Positions 1 to 7,303 are shown, counted from the first letter of the stretch. The stretch is 11,991 bases of DNA from UBA9926 sp023261215 (GCA_038136035.1 JAYPYV010000067.1:1-11991); one strand, 5' to 3'. Notes: generated from the sequence alone by a model not told the origin. A program made the numbers and translations.

Positions 1-1
1 T

Positions 2-70
2 CGACAACTCTTAGAGGGATTGATCAAAGGCGACAACAAAAGTTCGATCAAAAACCTATTGAAGTGGTAG
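2..70 (+). CDS. 3' end of an upstream gene, probably AsmA-family protein (partial)
   Basis: Only the last 22 codons and the TAG stop at 68-70 are in the window. The readable tail ends with a Lys- and Leu-rich stretch, ...LIKGDNKSSIKNLLKW. The frame is open from the window edge, and its stop lies 7 bp before the mutY start, which suggests co-transcription or translational coupling. In many Gammaproteobacteria the gene directly upstream of mutY encodes AsmA, a large membrane-anchored protein of the AsmA-like/VPS13-like lipid-transfer group that affects outer-membrane assembly. The assignment rests on that gene order and on a basic, amphipathic C-terminus, not on a recognised domain. Another upstream gene is possible. 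Confidence 0.5.
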   Translation, partial: RQLLEGLIKGDNKSSIKNLLKW

Positions 71-77
71 CAGTGAT

Positions 78-1130
78 TTGAAATCTTTTTCTGATCGAGT
101 GCTCGCTTGGTTTGATCAATATGGCCGGCACGATCTTCCCTGGCAGACACCAGACAATCCTTACCGAGTCTGGCTGTCTGAGATTATGCTGCAGCAAACG
201 CAAGTTCAGACAGTGATCCCCTACTTTCTGAAATTTATCGAACGCTTTCCGACGGTTGAGGCGCTCGCTGCAGCGCCGCTTGACCAAGTGCTTGCCGCTT
301 GGACCGGGCTGGGCTACTACGCAAGGGCGCGCAACCTTCATCGCGCAGCTCAAATGATTTGCCAAATGAACGGCGAGTTCCCAAAAACCCAAGCAGACTG
401 GGCGGCATTGCCGGGCATTGGTCGATCGACCGCTTCGGCAATCAGCGCCATCTGTTTTGGAGAGCGCGCGGCGATCTTAGATGGGAACGTGAAGCGCGTC
501 TTGGCTCGCTTCCTCGCCGAGCCCGATTGGCCCGGCTCGACAGCGGCTCAAAATCGTCTTTGGCGCCAGGCAGAGGCCCTGCTACCTAACGCTCGTCTGG
601 GTGATTACACCCAGGCGATGATGGATTTGGGCGCCACAATTTGCACCCGTGCCCGACCCCAATGCGACCGTTGCCCCCTTCGCTCGGATTGCCAAGCACT
701 CGGCAAGGATCTCGTGTCGCAGTTACCCAAACCCAAACCCAGAAAATCGAGGCCCATCAAACGCATCTGGATGCTCATTGCCCAAGCGCAGAGCGGCGCT
801 TGTTTTTTAGAACAGCGCCCCCCAAAGGGCATCTGGGGTGGACTTCACAGCTTCCCAGAGTATTCATCGTTAGAGGCCCTCGAGACTGACCTTCCCCTGA
901 ACATCCAAAGAACCGAATTGGCGCCCTTCAAACATGGATTCACGCATTACGAGCTCCTCATTCACCCACTGCACGTCATCAGCGATCACTGGACCCAAGA
1001 TTTACACAACACACCGGGCGTCTGGGTTGAACCAAACCAGTCCATTGACGTTGGACTCAGTAAACCCGCCGTGTTTTTACTGAACCAAGTCTTCGAGGCG
1101 GCAAGCAATCCCTCGGCCCCATCTGCCTAG
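78..1130 (+). CDS. mutY: MutY, A/G-specific adenine DNA glycosylase
   Basis: MutY removes adenine mispaired with 8-oxoguanine or G, the second line of the GO oxidative-damage repair system. The 350-residue product has the full family architecture. The HhH-GPD domain carries the catalytic Glu35 in SEIMLQQTQV. The helix-hairpin-helix LPGIGRSTASAI is at about 111-122, and the catalytic Asp135 is in ILDGNVKRV. A [4Fe-4S] cluster motif follows as Cys189-X6-Cys196-X2-Cys199-X5-Cys205. Residues about 228-345 form the C-terminal NUDIX-like 8-oxoG recognition domain (WGGLHSFPE, then FKHGFTHYEL). The start is TTG at 78: an in-frame TGA at 60-62 leaves no other start upstream, and the family's N-terminus matches here. 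No strong Shine-Dalgarno is visible, so coupling to the upstream gene (stop at 70) is likely. yggX follows 39 bp downstream, as in E. coli. Confidence 0.97.
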   Translation: MKSFSDRVLAWFDQYGRHDLPWQTPDNPYRVWLSEIMLQQTQVQTVIPYFLKFIERFPTVEALAAAPLDQVLAAWTGLGYYARARNLHRAAQMICQMNGEFPKTQADWAALPGIGRSTASAISAICFGERAAILDGNVKRVLARFLAEPDWPGSTAAQNRLWRQAEALLPNARLGDYTQAMMDLGATICTRARPQCDRCPLRSDCQALGKDLVSQLPKPKPRKSRPIKRIWMLIAQAQSGACFLEQRPPKGIWGGLHSFPEYSSLEALETDLPLNIQRTELAPFKHGFTHYELLIHPLHVISDHWTQDLHNTPGVWVEPNQSIDVGLSKPAVFLLNQVFEAASNPSAPSA

Positions 1131-1169
1131 GCATGGCATAATCGACACTTTCTCCAGGGCCTTACGCTT

Positions 1170-1451
1170 ATGACCCGAACCGTATTTTGTAAACGCCTGA
1201 AGAAGGACCTTCCGGGACTCGCAGCGCCCCCCTTCCCCGGTTCAAAAGGTCAGGAGATCTTTGAGAGCGTTTCCCAAGCAGCCTGGGATGAGTGGCAGTC
1301 TCATCAGACGATGTTGATCAATGAGAAGCACCTCAACATGATGGATAAAGCGGCTCGGAAGTACCTGACAGAACAAAGGGACCTTTTTTTTGAAGGTGAG
1401 CAGGTGGATCATGCCGAGGGCTACTTGGCGCCCGATGCCTCAGAGGACTGA
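1170..1451 (+). CDS. yggX: YggX, Fe(2+)-trafficking / oxidative-protection protein
   Basis: This small cytoplasmic protein of 93 residues is normal for the family (about 90). The signature is complete: Cys7 in TRTVFCKRL, then GSKGQEIFESVS, the AWDEWQSHQTMLINEKHLNMMD block, and a C-terminal helix ending FFEGE. YggX is known to protect iron-sulfur clusters and DNA from oxidative damage and has been proposed to traffic Fe(II). Its position directly after mutY, itself a 4Fe-4S enzyme of oxidative damage repair, is the conserved gammaproteobacterial arrangement. The ATG at 1170 is preceded by a weak AGGG-like ribosome site at about 1156-1159. The gene ends with TGA at 1449-1451, which shows that TGA is a real stop in this genome. 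The last six residues are acidic and variable. Confidence 0.96.
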   Translation: MTRTVFCKRLKKDLPGLAAPPFPGSKGQEIFESVSQAAWDEWQSHQTMLINEKHLNMMDKAARKYLTEQRDLFFEGEQVDHAEGYLAPDASED

Positions 1452-1672
1452 GATCTCGGATCAAAGGCGTGGTCTTTTTTGCGAACCTGAAAAGCTCAAA
1501 CCCGCACCTCTTCTTTCTTTAGCTCTAGCTCGGTCGGATGTTCCCGATTGATCGCAGCCTAGGCTTCCATCGACCCTTTGCATTCGGTCTTTGTTCATAG
1601 CGAAACGCACGAACCCGGTAGGTGTTCAGCACACGCTGGGCGTTCAAGTCTCAAGTTAAAAATGAAGCTTGG
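1452..1672. other. Convergent intergenic region between yggX and the SDR gene
   Basis: There is no coding signal on either strand. A T6 run at 1475-1480 follows a weak imperfect stem (GGATC with GGTCT, two wobble pairs, about 1458-1475), which may be a poor terminator for yggX. A GTTCAAGTC string at 1642-1650 resembles a tRNA T-arm, but no acceptor stem, anticodon arm or CCA accompanies it. Otherwise I see nothing here. Confidence 0.4.
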
Positions 1673-1687
1673 GGCTCGCTTCGAGCC
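1658..1687 (-). terminator. Possible rho-independent terminator of the SDR gene
   Basis: Reading the minus strand from the SDR stop codon, two mutually exclusive hairpins precede a T5 run (complement of A5 at 1658-1662). The first is GGCTCG-AAG-CGAGCC (1687-1673), a perfect 6-bp stem. The second is GAAGC-N9-GCTTC (1682-1664), which lies one base before the T run and so is the better-placed terminator stem. Both stems are short, so this is a modest candidate. Confidence 0.4.
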
Positions 1688-2508
1688 TACAGCACATACC
1701 GGTCATTCGCTGCGCGAACGGTTAAATCGCTGATGACGATGCCCCAGGGTTGATCCATGGCATACAGGATTTGCTCAACGAGGTGTTCAGGCGCAAGTCC
1801 CCAATACTGAATGGAACTCGCACTCATTTCCTCTTGCGACAACTGACCGGCCTGCGCTCCCTGCATCGTGTTCATGTACCCTTCAAAGTGCTCTCCCAAA
1901 ATACCCCGAATCGCGAGCGGGTTAACGACACCTTGACCCAGCCCAGTACCAGGCACTCCCGTTGGGCGAACGACTGTCACTTTGATCTTGCCTTGTGACT
2001 CAAGCCTCAGCGCATTCGAAAGCTCGTTAACCGCGGCTTTCGTCGCGCTGTAGACCCCACTGCCCACCACCCCTGAATTGCCGTAGATGGAGGATAGGTT
2101 GACCACATGCCCTCGACCTTGGGCGATCATTTGATCGTAGGCTGCAATGATGCCGTGCAACACACCCTTCACATTGACATCGATACAGCGGTCCCAAGCT
2201 TCGCTTGCGGCTTCATGATCCGCATAAAACGCGAGCGGCATGGTGCCTGCGTTATTGACTAAAATGTCGACAGCGCCGAATGCCGAAACCGCTGCCTCGA
2301 CCGCTGCCTTCATCTCGGACAGCGAACGAACGTCCACTTGGCGTGTAATCAATCTGTCTTGAGCGCCCAGCCGCCTGGTCATGGCCTCTTCATCCAAATC
2401 GAGCGCAACCACTTTCGCACCGCGCGCCAGCGCCCCTTCGGCTAGGAGCGCGCCGAATCCTCCTCCAGCGCCTGTGATCATCACCACGCGATCCTCTAAA
2501 TGACTCAC
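1687..2508 (-). CDS. SDR-family NAD(P)-dependent oxidoreductase (classical)
   Basis: This is a classical short-chain dehydrogenase/reductase. Residue numbers here count from the GTG at 2514, a frame of 275 residues. The Rossmann cofactor motif TGAGGGFG is at 14-21. Asp39 and Asp41 follow strand beta-2, which suggests NAD(H) rather than NADP(H). NNAG is at 87-90, with the structural Asn114 in NVKG. The catalytic Ser142 lies in NLSSIYG, and Tyr155 and Lys159 in YSATK. The residues after PxGV (about 185-245) form the variable substrate lid, so the substrate cannot be read from sequence. The start at 2508 (GTG) is chosen because AAGGAGG at 2520-2514 overlaps the other GTG at 2512-2514 and sits 5 nt ahead of the GTG at 2508, giving 273 residues. 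The gene is monocistronic or downstream of the amidohydrolase gene on the same strand, with a 345-bp gap that includes an assembly gap. Confidence 0.93.
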   Translation of the reverse strand: MSHLEDRVVMITGAGGGFGALLAEGALARGAKVVALDLDEEAMTRRLGAQDRLITRQVDVRSLSEMKAAVEAAVSAFGAVDILVNNAGTMPLAFYADHEAASEAWDRCIDVNVKGVLHGIIAAYDQMIAQGRGHVVNLSSIYGNSGVVGSGVYSATKAAVNELSNALRLESQGKIKVTVVRPTGVPGTGLGQGVVNPLAIRGILGEHFEGYMNTMQGAQAGQLSQEEMSASSIQYWGLAPEHLVEQILYAMDQPWGIVISDLTVRAANDRYVL

Positions 2509-2520
2509 TTTCACCTCCTT
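2509..2520 (-). promoter_or_regulatory. Strong Shine-Dalgarno that decides the SDR start
   Basis: The minus strand reads AAGGAGGTGAAA immediately before GTG at 2508. It contains AAGGAGGTGA, a near-perfect anti-16S complement. The core AAGGAGG covers 2520-2514 and would overlap the first GTG (2514-2512), so initiation should be at 2508. Confidence 0.7.
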
Positions 2521-2633
2521 TGTTTCGATGCTTAAAGGGCGCAGCTGGCACTCGCGTCCTCAAAGCCTGACGCGCTTTTCTCCTAGACGCTGGCTCTACG
2601 TTGTCGACACTCGAAAGCCGCCGAATCAACGAC

Positions 2634-2688
2634 CACTCGCGTTCAACTTGAACCGAGCCTTTCGGTTAACCCATGAACCGCTTGCCCG
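2634..2688. repeat. 55-bp direct repeat, left copy at contig end
   Basis: It begins CACTCGCGTTCAACTTG and ends GAACCGCTTGCCCG, and is identical over all 55 bases to 2789-2843. It abuts the N run on its right. It contains the dyads GTTCAA-C-TTGAAC and AACCGA-GCCTT-TCGGTT. Fifty-five is a standard k-mer length for de Bruijn assemblers, so the copy is most simply a shared graph node at two contig ends. A genuine repeat array is the alternative. Confidence 0.85.
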
Positions 2689-2788
2689 NNNNNNNNNNNN
2701 NNNNNNNNNNNNNNNNNNNNNNNNNNNNNNNNNNNNNNNNNNNNNNNNNNNNNNNNNNNNNNNNNNNNNNNNNNNNNNNNNNNNNNNN

Positions 2789-2843
2789 CACTCGCGTTCA
2801 ACTTGAACCGAGCCTTTCGGTTAACCCATGAACCGCTTGCCCG
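2789..2843. repeat. 55-bp direct repeat, right copy at contig end
   Basis: This is the second exact copy of the 55-base sequence at 2634-2688, starting at the first base after the N run. It lies 16 bp beyond the amidohydrolase stop codon when read on the minus strand, so its inverted repeats could form hairpins in that gene's 3' UTR. Confidence 0.85.
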
Positions 2844-2859
2844 AGAGTGACCTTAGGCT

Positions 2860-5800
2860 TTATCGAATCTCAAACTGAGCCTTGCCATGCCACCAAAGTT
2901 GTGGGGCTGCTCGATTGCCGGTCACTTGCTCTGCAAGCGTCGGCGCGCCATAGAGTCGTCCGTTCATCATGACCATGTGAATCTCATCGGTTGCCTGGAT
3001 ATCCTCCAACGGGTTTCGCCGAAGAATCACCAAGTCCGCGAGTTTGTTTGCCTCAAGAGAGCCGAGATCCGCTGCCATTCCTAGGTGTTGCGCCGGGTTG
3101 ATGGTGGCGGTTGACAGCGCCTGCATCGGACTCATGCCGCCTCGCGCGAAGCTCCACATCTCCCAGTGAGTCGCAAGGCCTTCTCGCTGGCCGTGGGCGC
3201 CCGTATTCACCATGACCCCTTCTTCCAAGAGTTGCTTAGCTACAAACGCCGCGTCGTCATCTCTGAAATCACTTTCCGGCGCCATGACCCGCCTGACCGA
3301 TCGTGCCTGCAGCAGATCTGGCGGCACGAACTGCGCCAGAAGGGGATGTTTCCATACATCGGTTTGTTGATAGTAGTAGTCCTCGGACGTCAGACCCCCA
3401 TACGTCACCACCAATGTTGGGGTGTACGCCGCTTGCGAAGCGCGCCAAAACTGCGTCACATCCTCATAGACCGCCAGTGTCGGGATATTGTGCTCGATAC
3501 CGCTTGACCCGTCGGCCACCAAATTCATATCCATGTGGTAGAGCGAGCCCCCCTCAGCAACCACCAACAGATTCTCCAGGCGTGCGGCCTCGATGACTTG
3601 TTGACGCTGCTCTCGTCGGGGCTGGTTATAGTTTTTAATACTGATCGCGCCCTGGGCCTTGAGTCGGCGGATATGGCTAAGGGCATCATCAAGGGAGTTA
3701 ATATCCGCGAATCCAACACTCTTAGCGCCGTAGACCACTTCTCCCGTGGAATAAATCCTGGGCCCCAGAATCCGACCGGCGCGCTGGTATTCTCCCGCGG
3801 CAAAGACTTGGTTGGCACGGCTGGACGGGTTGTGCACTGTGGTGACCCCGAGCGCCAAATGCGCCAGCAGCGACCAATTGGATTGAGGAATAATTTCATC
3901 GCGTCCATACGGCCCGTGCGCATGCGCATCAATAAATCCAGGCACAACCGTCATGCCCCTGAGATCGACTTCAACGGCCCCCTCCGGAACAGACAGTTCC
4001 GCCGCCGACCCGATGGCTTCAATTCGGTTATCACGGATCAAGATCACCGCGTTCTCGATCACTTGCCGCGCCGCATCCATGGTCACGGCACGGGCCCCGA
4101 TCAGCGCCAACCGCTGGACCGGCTTATCAGCAGTCATCGTTTGACTGAGGGAGACCGAGGACACTGCAGTGTTCTCTGGAAAGTTAGCGAGCGCATAGGA
4201 GAAATGTTCAGCACCCAGCGACCAATGTATGCGGCGGCTGTCTGATGAGAAGCTCACATAGTCCGCACCGTTCTCGCTCAATTGAACTGCAGGGAGCGCC
4301 TGCATCTTGGGTCCAACGTCGAACGCAACGCCCAGCGCGGGAACTCGCGTCAGGTGGAGCTGATAGTTTTCAACGAACGCAAGGTATCGACCATCAGGCG
4401 AGAGATGCATGCTTCGCGCAAGTTCGCTTTTCGCGTGAGTGCGCTCATCGTCGCCAGCAAGACTGACCGACTTGAGGACCGTCGCCGCAGCGCCCTTTTC
4501 GCCCCAGCTTCGATGCGTGTAATACACACGGCCATCGAGACCTTCACTCGGCGCCGCGCCTTCATCTACCAAACGCACGGCTTTTGAGTCGACAAGATCG
4601 AGCCGATAAAGACCGGGGGACTTACCCCAATCGGGATGGGTCAAATCGTCGCCAGATAACTTCCTGAAAAGAAGTGCCTCACCTGACGGACTCACGGAAA
4701 GATTGACATAGTGACCTTGGGGTAGCGGCAGTGATTTCTCGGCGCGACCTTTACGAGAAATGCGATGCAGCTTCGTGCCCTCAAGATCCGTCCAAGAGAA
4801 GAAGTAGAGTTCACGTCCATCGGGCGCCCACACGGGGGAATACTCATGACGGGCGTCTTGATGATTCGTGAGTGGTTTGGGTGCACCCCCGCTCGATTGG
4901 ATCCAAAGTTTCCCCAACGATTCGAAGACGACGTGTTCGCCGTCCGGTGCCGTTTGCGCAAACCGGACCATGGCCGTGTCAAACGTGTCAGCGCCCACAG
5001 CCACGGCGGGCCTAGGCGCTGAATAGATCACACGCTCGTCTTTGATATGAAAAGGTATCTCTCGGATATCCCCCGATGGAAAAGCCACTTGCCACAACCG
5101 ACCCTTTGCCCAGTAGACCAGCCCAGCATCGTTTGGCAACCATGCAAAATTGGGATAGAGGCCATAAACACCCCAGGTTTCCTGCATATCTGGATCAAGA
5201 TCTTCTACCAACATCACGTCTGTGTCGGTCGCTAAATTCTTTACAAAAAGCCGTGATGACGCTCGAACGCGCTTCACATAGGCCAGAAAATCGCCACTGG
5301 GCGAGGGTGATGCTCGTACGGCGCCACCATAGCCACCCGCGACGGACTCCGTCTCCCCATCCGTTAACGAAAGGGCTCGGATTTCAAAGAGTTCGCTATG
5401 GCTATCTTCGTGGTATACAAAAGAACCTCCGGGAGACGTGTTGTGCGTGTAGTAGAGCTGAGACCCATCGGGAGAGAATGCGGGTTCGCCTAACTCCTTT
5501 TGATAGCTCGGACTTTGTCGCTCAACCAATTGCACGCCTTGGCTCGCGCCCTCACTCGCCAAATCGAACATCCAGATCTCGCCGGTGCCCAGCGAACGAG
5601 ACGTCGTAAAATGCTTTTTCGCCACCAGTCGCTGGCCATCGGGGTGCCACGCTGGGTTATTCATGAGTCGAAACGACTCTTTGGTAATCTGCTTAGGCTC
5701 TTCATCACCTAAGGACAGCACCCAAATATTGTCGCCACCGCTTCGATCAGAAGTGAACGCGACTCGATTACCCTCTGGACTGAATCTAGGCTGCATATCC

Positions 5801-6222
5801 CAAGCATGCCCTTGGGTGATCCGCGTCGCTTCCCCACCCCCAATCGGCAACAGGTAAAGGTCACCGAGCAGATCGAACACGATTTGGTCTCCGGCCGGGG
5901 ACACATCGAGGTTCATCCAGGTACCGGTCTGCACATCAATCGCGACCGTCTCTGCCGCAACCGAATACTCTGGATGATCGACCTGCCAAGACTCATCTTC
6001 AGGATTGGGGTCAGATTCGACCGGTGATTCCACTTCGCCCGCCCCTGGGGCTGAATGCGTATGCATCAGTGCTGAAGGCGCTGCCTCGCCGCCGTGCGCA
6101 AAGGCTAAGGAAACACAGAACCCACTCGTGAAGAAAATGAGTGCCGATATCGCCCGTCGAACGGCTTGACCCAAGTGGATCACCGAAGATTTGAAGATTA
6201 AGAATCTAAGCGGAACGTTCAT
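2860..6222 (-). CDS. Exported TolB/PD40 beta-propeller fused to an amidohydrolase
   Basis: The product is a 1120-residue secreted protein. A basic N-region leads into a hydrophobic core at about 24-41, with likely signal cleavage after AFA (42). A Pro/Glu-rich linker follows at about 55-85. Residues about 95-690 carry many PD40/WD40-like blades, recognisable by SP(D/A/E)G turns: SPAGDQIVF 108, SPEGNRVAF 148, HPDGQRL 193, SPDGSQLYY 250, APDGEHVVF 425, APDGRELYF 466 and SPDGRYLAF 608. Residues about 705-1100 are an imidazolonepropionase-like amidohydrolase with the metal motif His767-Ala-His769 (FIDAHAH), Lys863 in SIKNY, His896, and His911 in GIEH. The end motif is TGAHGQ...HWEMW (about 1007-1022) instead of the usual Asp motif. 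The arrangement resembles a widespread bacterial family of unproven substrate; peptidase/prolidase-like or cyclic-amide hydrolysis are possibilities. The ATG at 6222 has GAAGGAG 6 nt upstream. Confidence 0.9.
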   Translation of the reverse strand: MNVPLRFLIFKSSVIHLGQAVRRAISALIFFTSGFCVSLAFAHGGEAAPSALMHTHSAPGAGEVESPVESDPNPEDESWQVDHPEYSVAAETVAIDVQTGTWMNLDVSPAGDQIVFDLLGDLYLLPIGGGEATRITQGHAWDMQPRFSPEGNRVAFTSDRSGGDNIWVLSLGDEEPKQITKESFRLMNNPAWHPDGQRLVAKKHFTTSRSLGTGEIWMFDLASEGASQGVQLVERQSPSYQKELGEPAFSPDGSQLYYTHNTSPGGSFVYHEDSHSELFEIRALSLTDGETESVAGGYGGAVRASPSPSGDFLAYVKRVRASSRLFVKNLATDTDVMLVEDLDPDMQETWGVYGLYPNFAWLPNDAGLVYWAKGRLWQVAFPSGDIREIPFHIKDERVIYSAPRPAVAVGADTFDTAMVRFAQTAPDGEHVVFESLGKLWIQSSGGAPKPLTNHQDARHEYSPVWAPDGRELYFFSWTDLEGTKLHRISRKGRAEKSLPLPQGHYVNLSVSPSGEALLFRKLSGDDLTHPDWGKSPGLYRLDLVDSKAVRLVDEGAAPSEGLDGRVYYTHRSWGEKGAAATVLKSVSLAGDDERTHAKSELARSMHLSPDGRYLAFVENYQLHLTRVPALGVAFDVGPKMQALPAVQLSENGADYVSFSSDSRRIHWSLGAEHFSYALANFPENTAVSSVSLSQTMTADKPVQRLALIGARAVTMDAARQVIENAVILIRDNRIEAIGSAAELSVPEGAVEVDLRGMTVVPGFIDAHAHGPYGRDEIIPQSNWSLLAHLALGVTTVHNPSSRANQVFAAGEYQRAGRILGPRIYSTGEVVYGAKSVGFADINSLDDALSHIRRLKAQGAISIKNYNQPRREQRQQVIEAARLENLLVVAEGGSLYHMDMNLVADGSSGIEHNIPTLAVYEDVTQFWRASQAAYTPTLVVTYGGLTSEDYYYQQTDVWKHPLLAQFVPPDLLQARSVRRVMAPESDFRDDDAAFVAKQLLEEGVMVNTGAHGQREGLATHWEMWSFARGGMSPMQALSTATINPAQHLGMAADLGSLEANKLADLVILRRNPLEDIQATDEIHMVMMNGRLYGAPTLAEQVTGNRAAPQLWWHGKAQFEIR

Positions 6223-6380
6223 CTCTCACTCCTTCACGCGTTTGATCATGAATAACACCTTGAGTCCCCTGAGGCTATGGCGAAAACACGCCCAGCCAGC
6301 CAAGACTGCGCGAAGTATTGCATGAAAAAATTGCGTATCCTTGCGCCAATCACCTAAGGCAACACGTCCCCACAGGAATC
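6223..6380. other. Divergent intergenic region (amidohydrolase / ybaK)
   Basis: These 158 bp should hold promoters for both directions. On the minus strand GAAGGAG (6235-6229) is the amidohydrolase ribosome site. I do not see a convincing -10/-35 pair for either gene. A TTG at 6318 is in frame with ybaK but would add 21 residues that are not part of the family. Confidence 0.5.
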
Positions 6381-6854
6381 ATGACGCCGGCCATCGAATT
6401 ACTGAATAGCCTCGGACACCCCTTTGAGCTTCTTGAATACGATCACCCTTCGAACAGCAAGGATTACGGGCTAGCCGCATCGCTGGCCCTGGGCATCCAA
6501 GCTCAGCAAATTTACAAGACGCTGCTCTGGCAATTAAACACGCAAGCCGTTGTGGTTGCTATGGTGGCGGCCGATACTCAAATCAGCGCTAAGGCCCTTG
6601 CAAAGCTTGCGGGCGCCAAGCGCGCTGAGATGCTTGATGCGAGAAAAGCAGAATCACTCACGGGCTATCTAATTGGGGGGATCAGTCCTTTGGGGCAAAA
6701 ACGCGAGTTCCCCTTTTACATCGATGACACCATCATGGCGCTTGAGACTGTCTATGTGAGCGGCGGTCAACGAGGACTTGAAATCGGCATCGCGCCATCA
6801 CTTCTGGTCGAGCTCACCCGCGCCTCGCTTGGCTCAATTAAACAAATAGATTAA
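6381..6854 (+). CDS. ybaK: YbaK/EbsC-type Cys-tRNA(Pro) deacylase
   Basis: This trans-editing enzyme hydrolyses Cys-tRNA(Pro) mischarged by prolyl-tRNA synthetase. The product is 157 residues, like E. coli YbaK. It opens MTPAIELLNSLGHPFELLEYDH, closely matching the YbaK N-terminus. The catalytic Lys46 in IYKTLLW falls at the same residue number as E. coli Lys46. The glycine loop TGYLIGGISPLGQK (about 94-107) and VSGGQRGLEIGI (about 126-137) line the editing pocket. The start is ATG 6381, with AGGAA just upstream (6374-6378), and homology begins exactly there. A TTG at 6318 is in frame but rejected. The gene is convergent with the HNH gene: the stop TAA at 6852-6854 overlaps the opposite TAA (6851-6853) in a TTAA palindrome. 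Confidence 0.95.
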   Translation: MTPAIELLNSLGHPFELLEYDHPSNSKDYGLAASLALGIQAQQIYKTLLWQLNTQAVVVAMVAADTQISAKALAKLAGAKRAEMLDARKAESLTGYLIGGISPLGQKREFPFYIDDTIMALETVYVSGGQRGLEIGIAPSLLVELTRASLGSIKQID

Positions 6855-7207
6855 GCCCCACCCATCACGACCTTTTGCTTGGCGACCCACGAGAAATGCC
6901 TATTGAGTGCTGGGTCCTCGAGGAGGGCAGACAGTGACGCATAGTGTTTTGCAATGGTCATTTCGTCGAACAATCGATGGATGCCGTCGTGACAGGGCCT
7001 GCAAATATAGATGCCCTCGGCCAAGAGATGTTTATTGAAGGTTCTCTTGAAGTGCCGCCGCCGGTGCAGCTTTTTCGGAATGAGGTGATGGAAAGTGAGT
7101 GCGCGCACCTGCTTGCAGGTCGCGCAAGCGCCTTGCCGCGCGCCACGCCGCCGCGTTGTGACCTGATCGAGTGGCTCAGTACTTACCATTTCAATGTGTT
7201 CAGACAA
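6851..7207 (-). CDS. Small HNH-motif protein (putative HNH nuclease)
   Basis: The protein has 118 residues and an HNH/zinc-finger core. Cys28-X2-Cys31 is followed by the His40-His41 pair in TFHHLIPKK, a basic segment (about 46-60: LHRRRHFKRTFNKH), Cys69-X2-Cys72-His73 in CRPCHDGIH, and His77. This is the ββα-metal HNH layout with a structural zinc. A C-terminal helical tail (about 82-110, FDEMTIAKHY...LNRHFSWVAKQK) recurs in small stand-alone HNH proteins of proteobacteria whose role is unknown. No phage or restriction genes are next to it. The TTG start at 7205-7207 follows GGGTGA by 6 nt and has an in-frame stop just upstream; an ATG at 7187-7189 (residue 7) is the alternative. It may be a DNA nuclease or only a DNA-binding zinc protein. 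Confidence 0.8.
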   Translation of the reverse strand: MSEHIEMVSTEPLDQVTTRRRGARQGACATCKQVRALTFHHLIPKKLHRRRHFKRTFNKHLLAEGIYICRPCHDGIHRLFDEMTIAKHYASLSALLEDPALNRHFSWVAKQKVVMGGA

Positions 7208-7303
7208 CTCAATTCACCCACTCGAATACCGTATTGGCCGAGATGTTAGGTTGTACGTTGCCTGTGCTCTCGTCGATGGCTCGACCGCGTACTCGCAAGC
7301 GTC

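Larger units (their letters stand above)
2515..2859. other. Intergenic region containing a scaffold gap
   Basis: This is non-coding on both strands, between the 3' end of the amidohydrolase gene and the 5' end of the SDR gene. Positions 2689-2788 are exactly 100 N, the usual placeholder for a gap of unknown size. The 55 bases before the N run and the 55 bases after it are identical. True length and content are therefore uncertain, and any missing small gene or regulatory element would be invisible. A promoter for the SDR gene should lie in 2521-2640, but I find no convincing -35/-10 pair. Confidence 0.85.

Noticed and set aside
1621..1662. Possible tRNA (GTTCAAGTC resembles a T-arm)
   Set aside because: No acceptor stem, D-arm or anticodon stem can be paired around it, and no CCA end follows.
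2528..2806. Plus-strand ORF of 92 codons spanning the N run
   Set aside because: It exists only because N codons are read as X. It crosses a scaffold gap and has no ribosome site or family similarity.
2634..2843. CRISPR array
   Set aside because: There are only two copies, separated by a placeholder gap. The length (55) and gap-edge placement fit an assembly overlap, and no cas genes are present.
3535..4245. Plus-strand ORF of 236 codons
   Set aside because: It is antisense to the well-supported propeller-amidohydrolase and is Arg/His/Pro-rich in the way of shadow frames.
6318..6380. N-terminal extension of ybaK from TTG 6318
   Set aside because: The 21 extra residues have no counterpart in YbaK, and the ATG at 6381 reproduces the family N-terminus and the Lys46 numbering.
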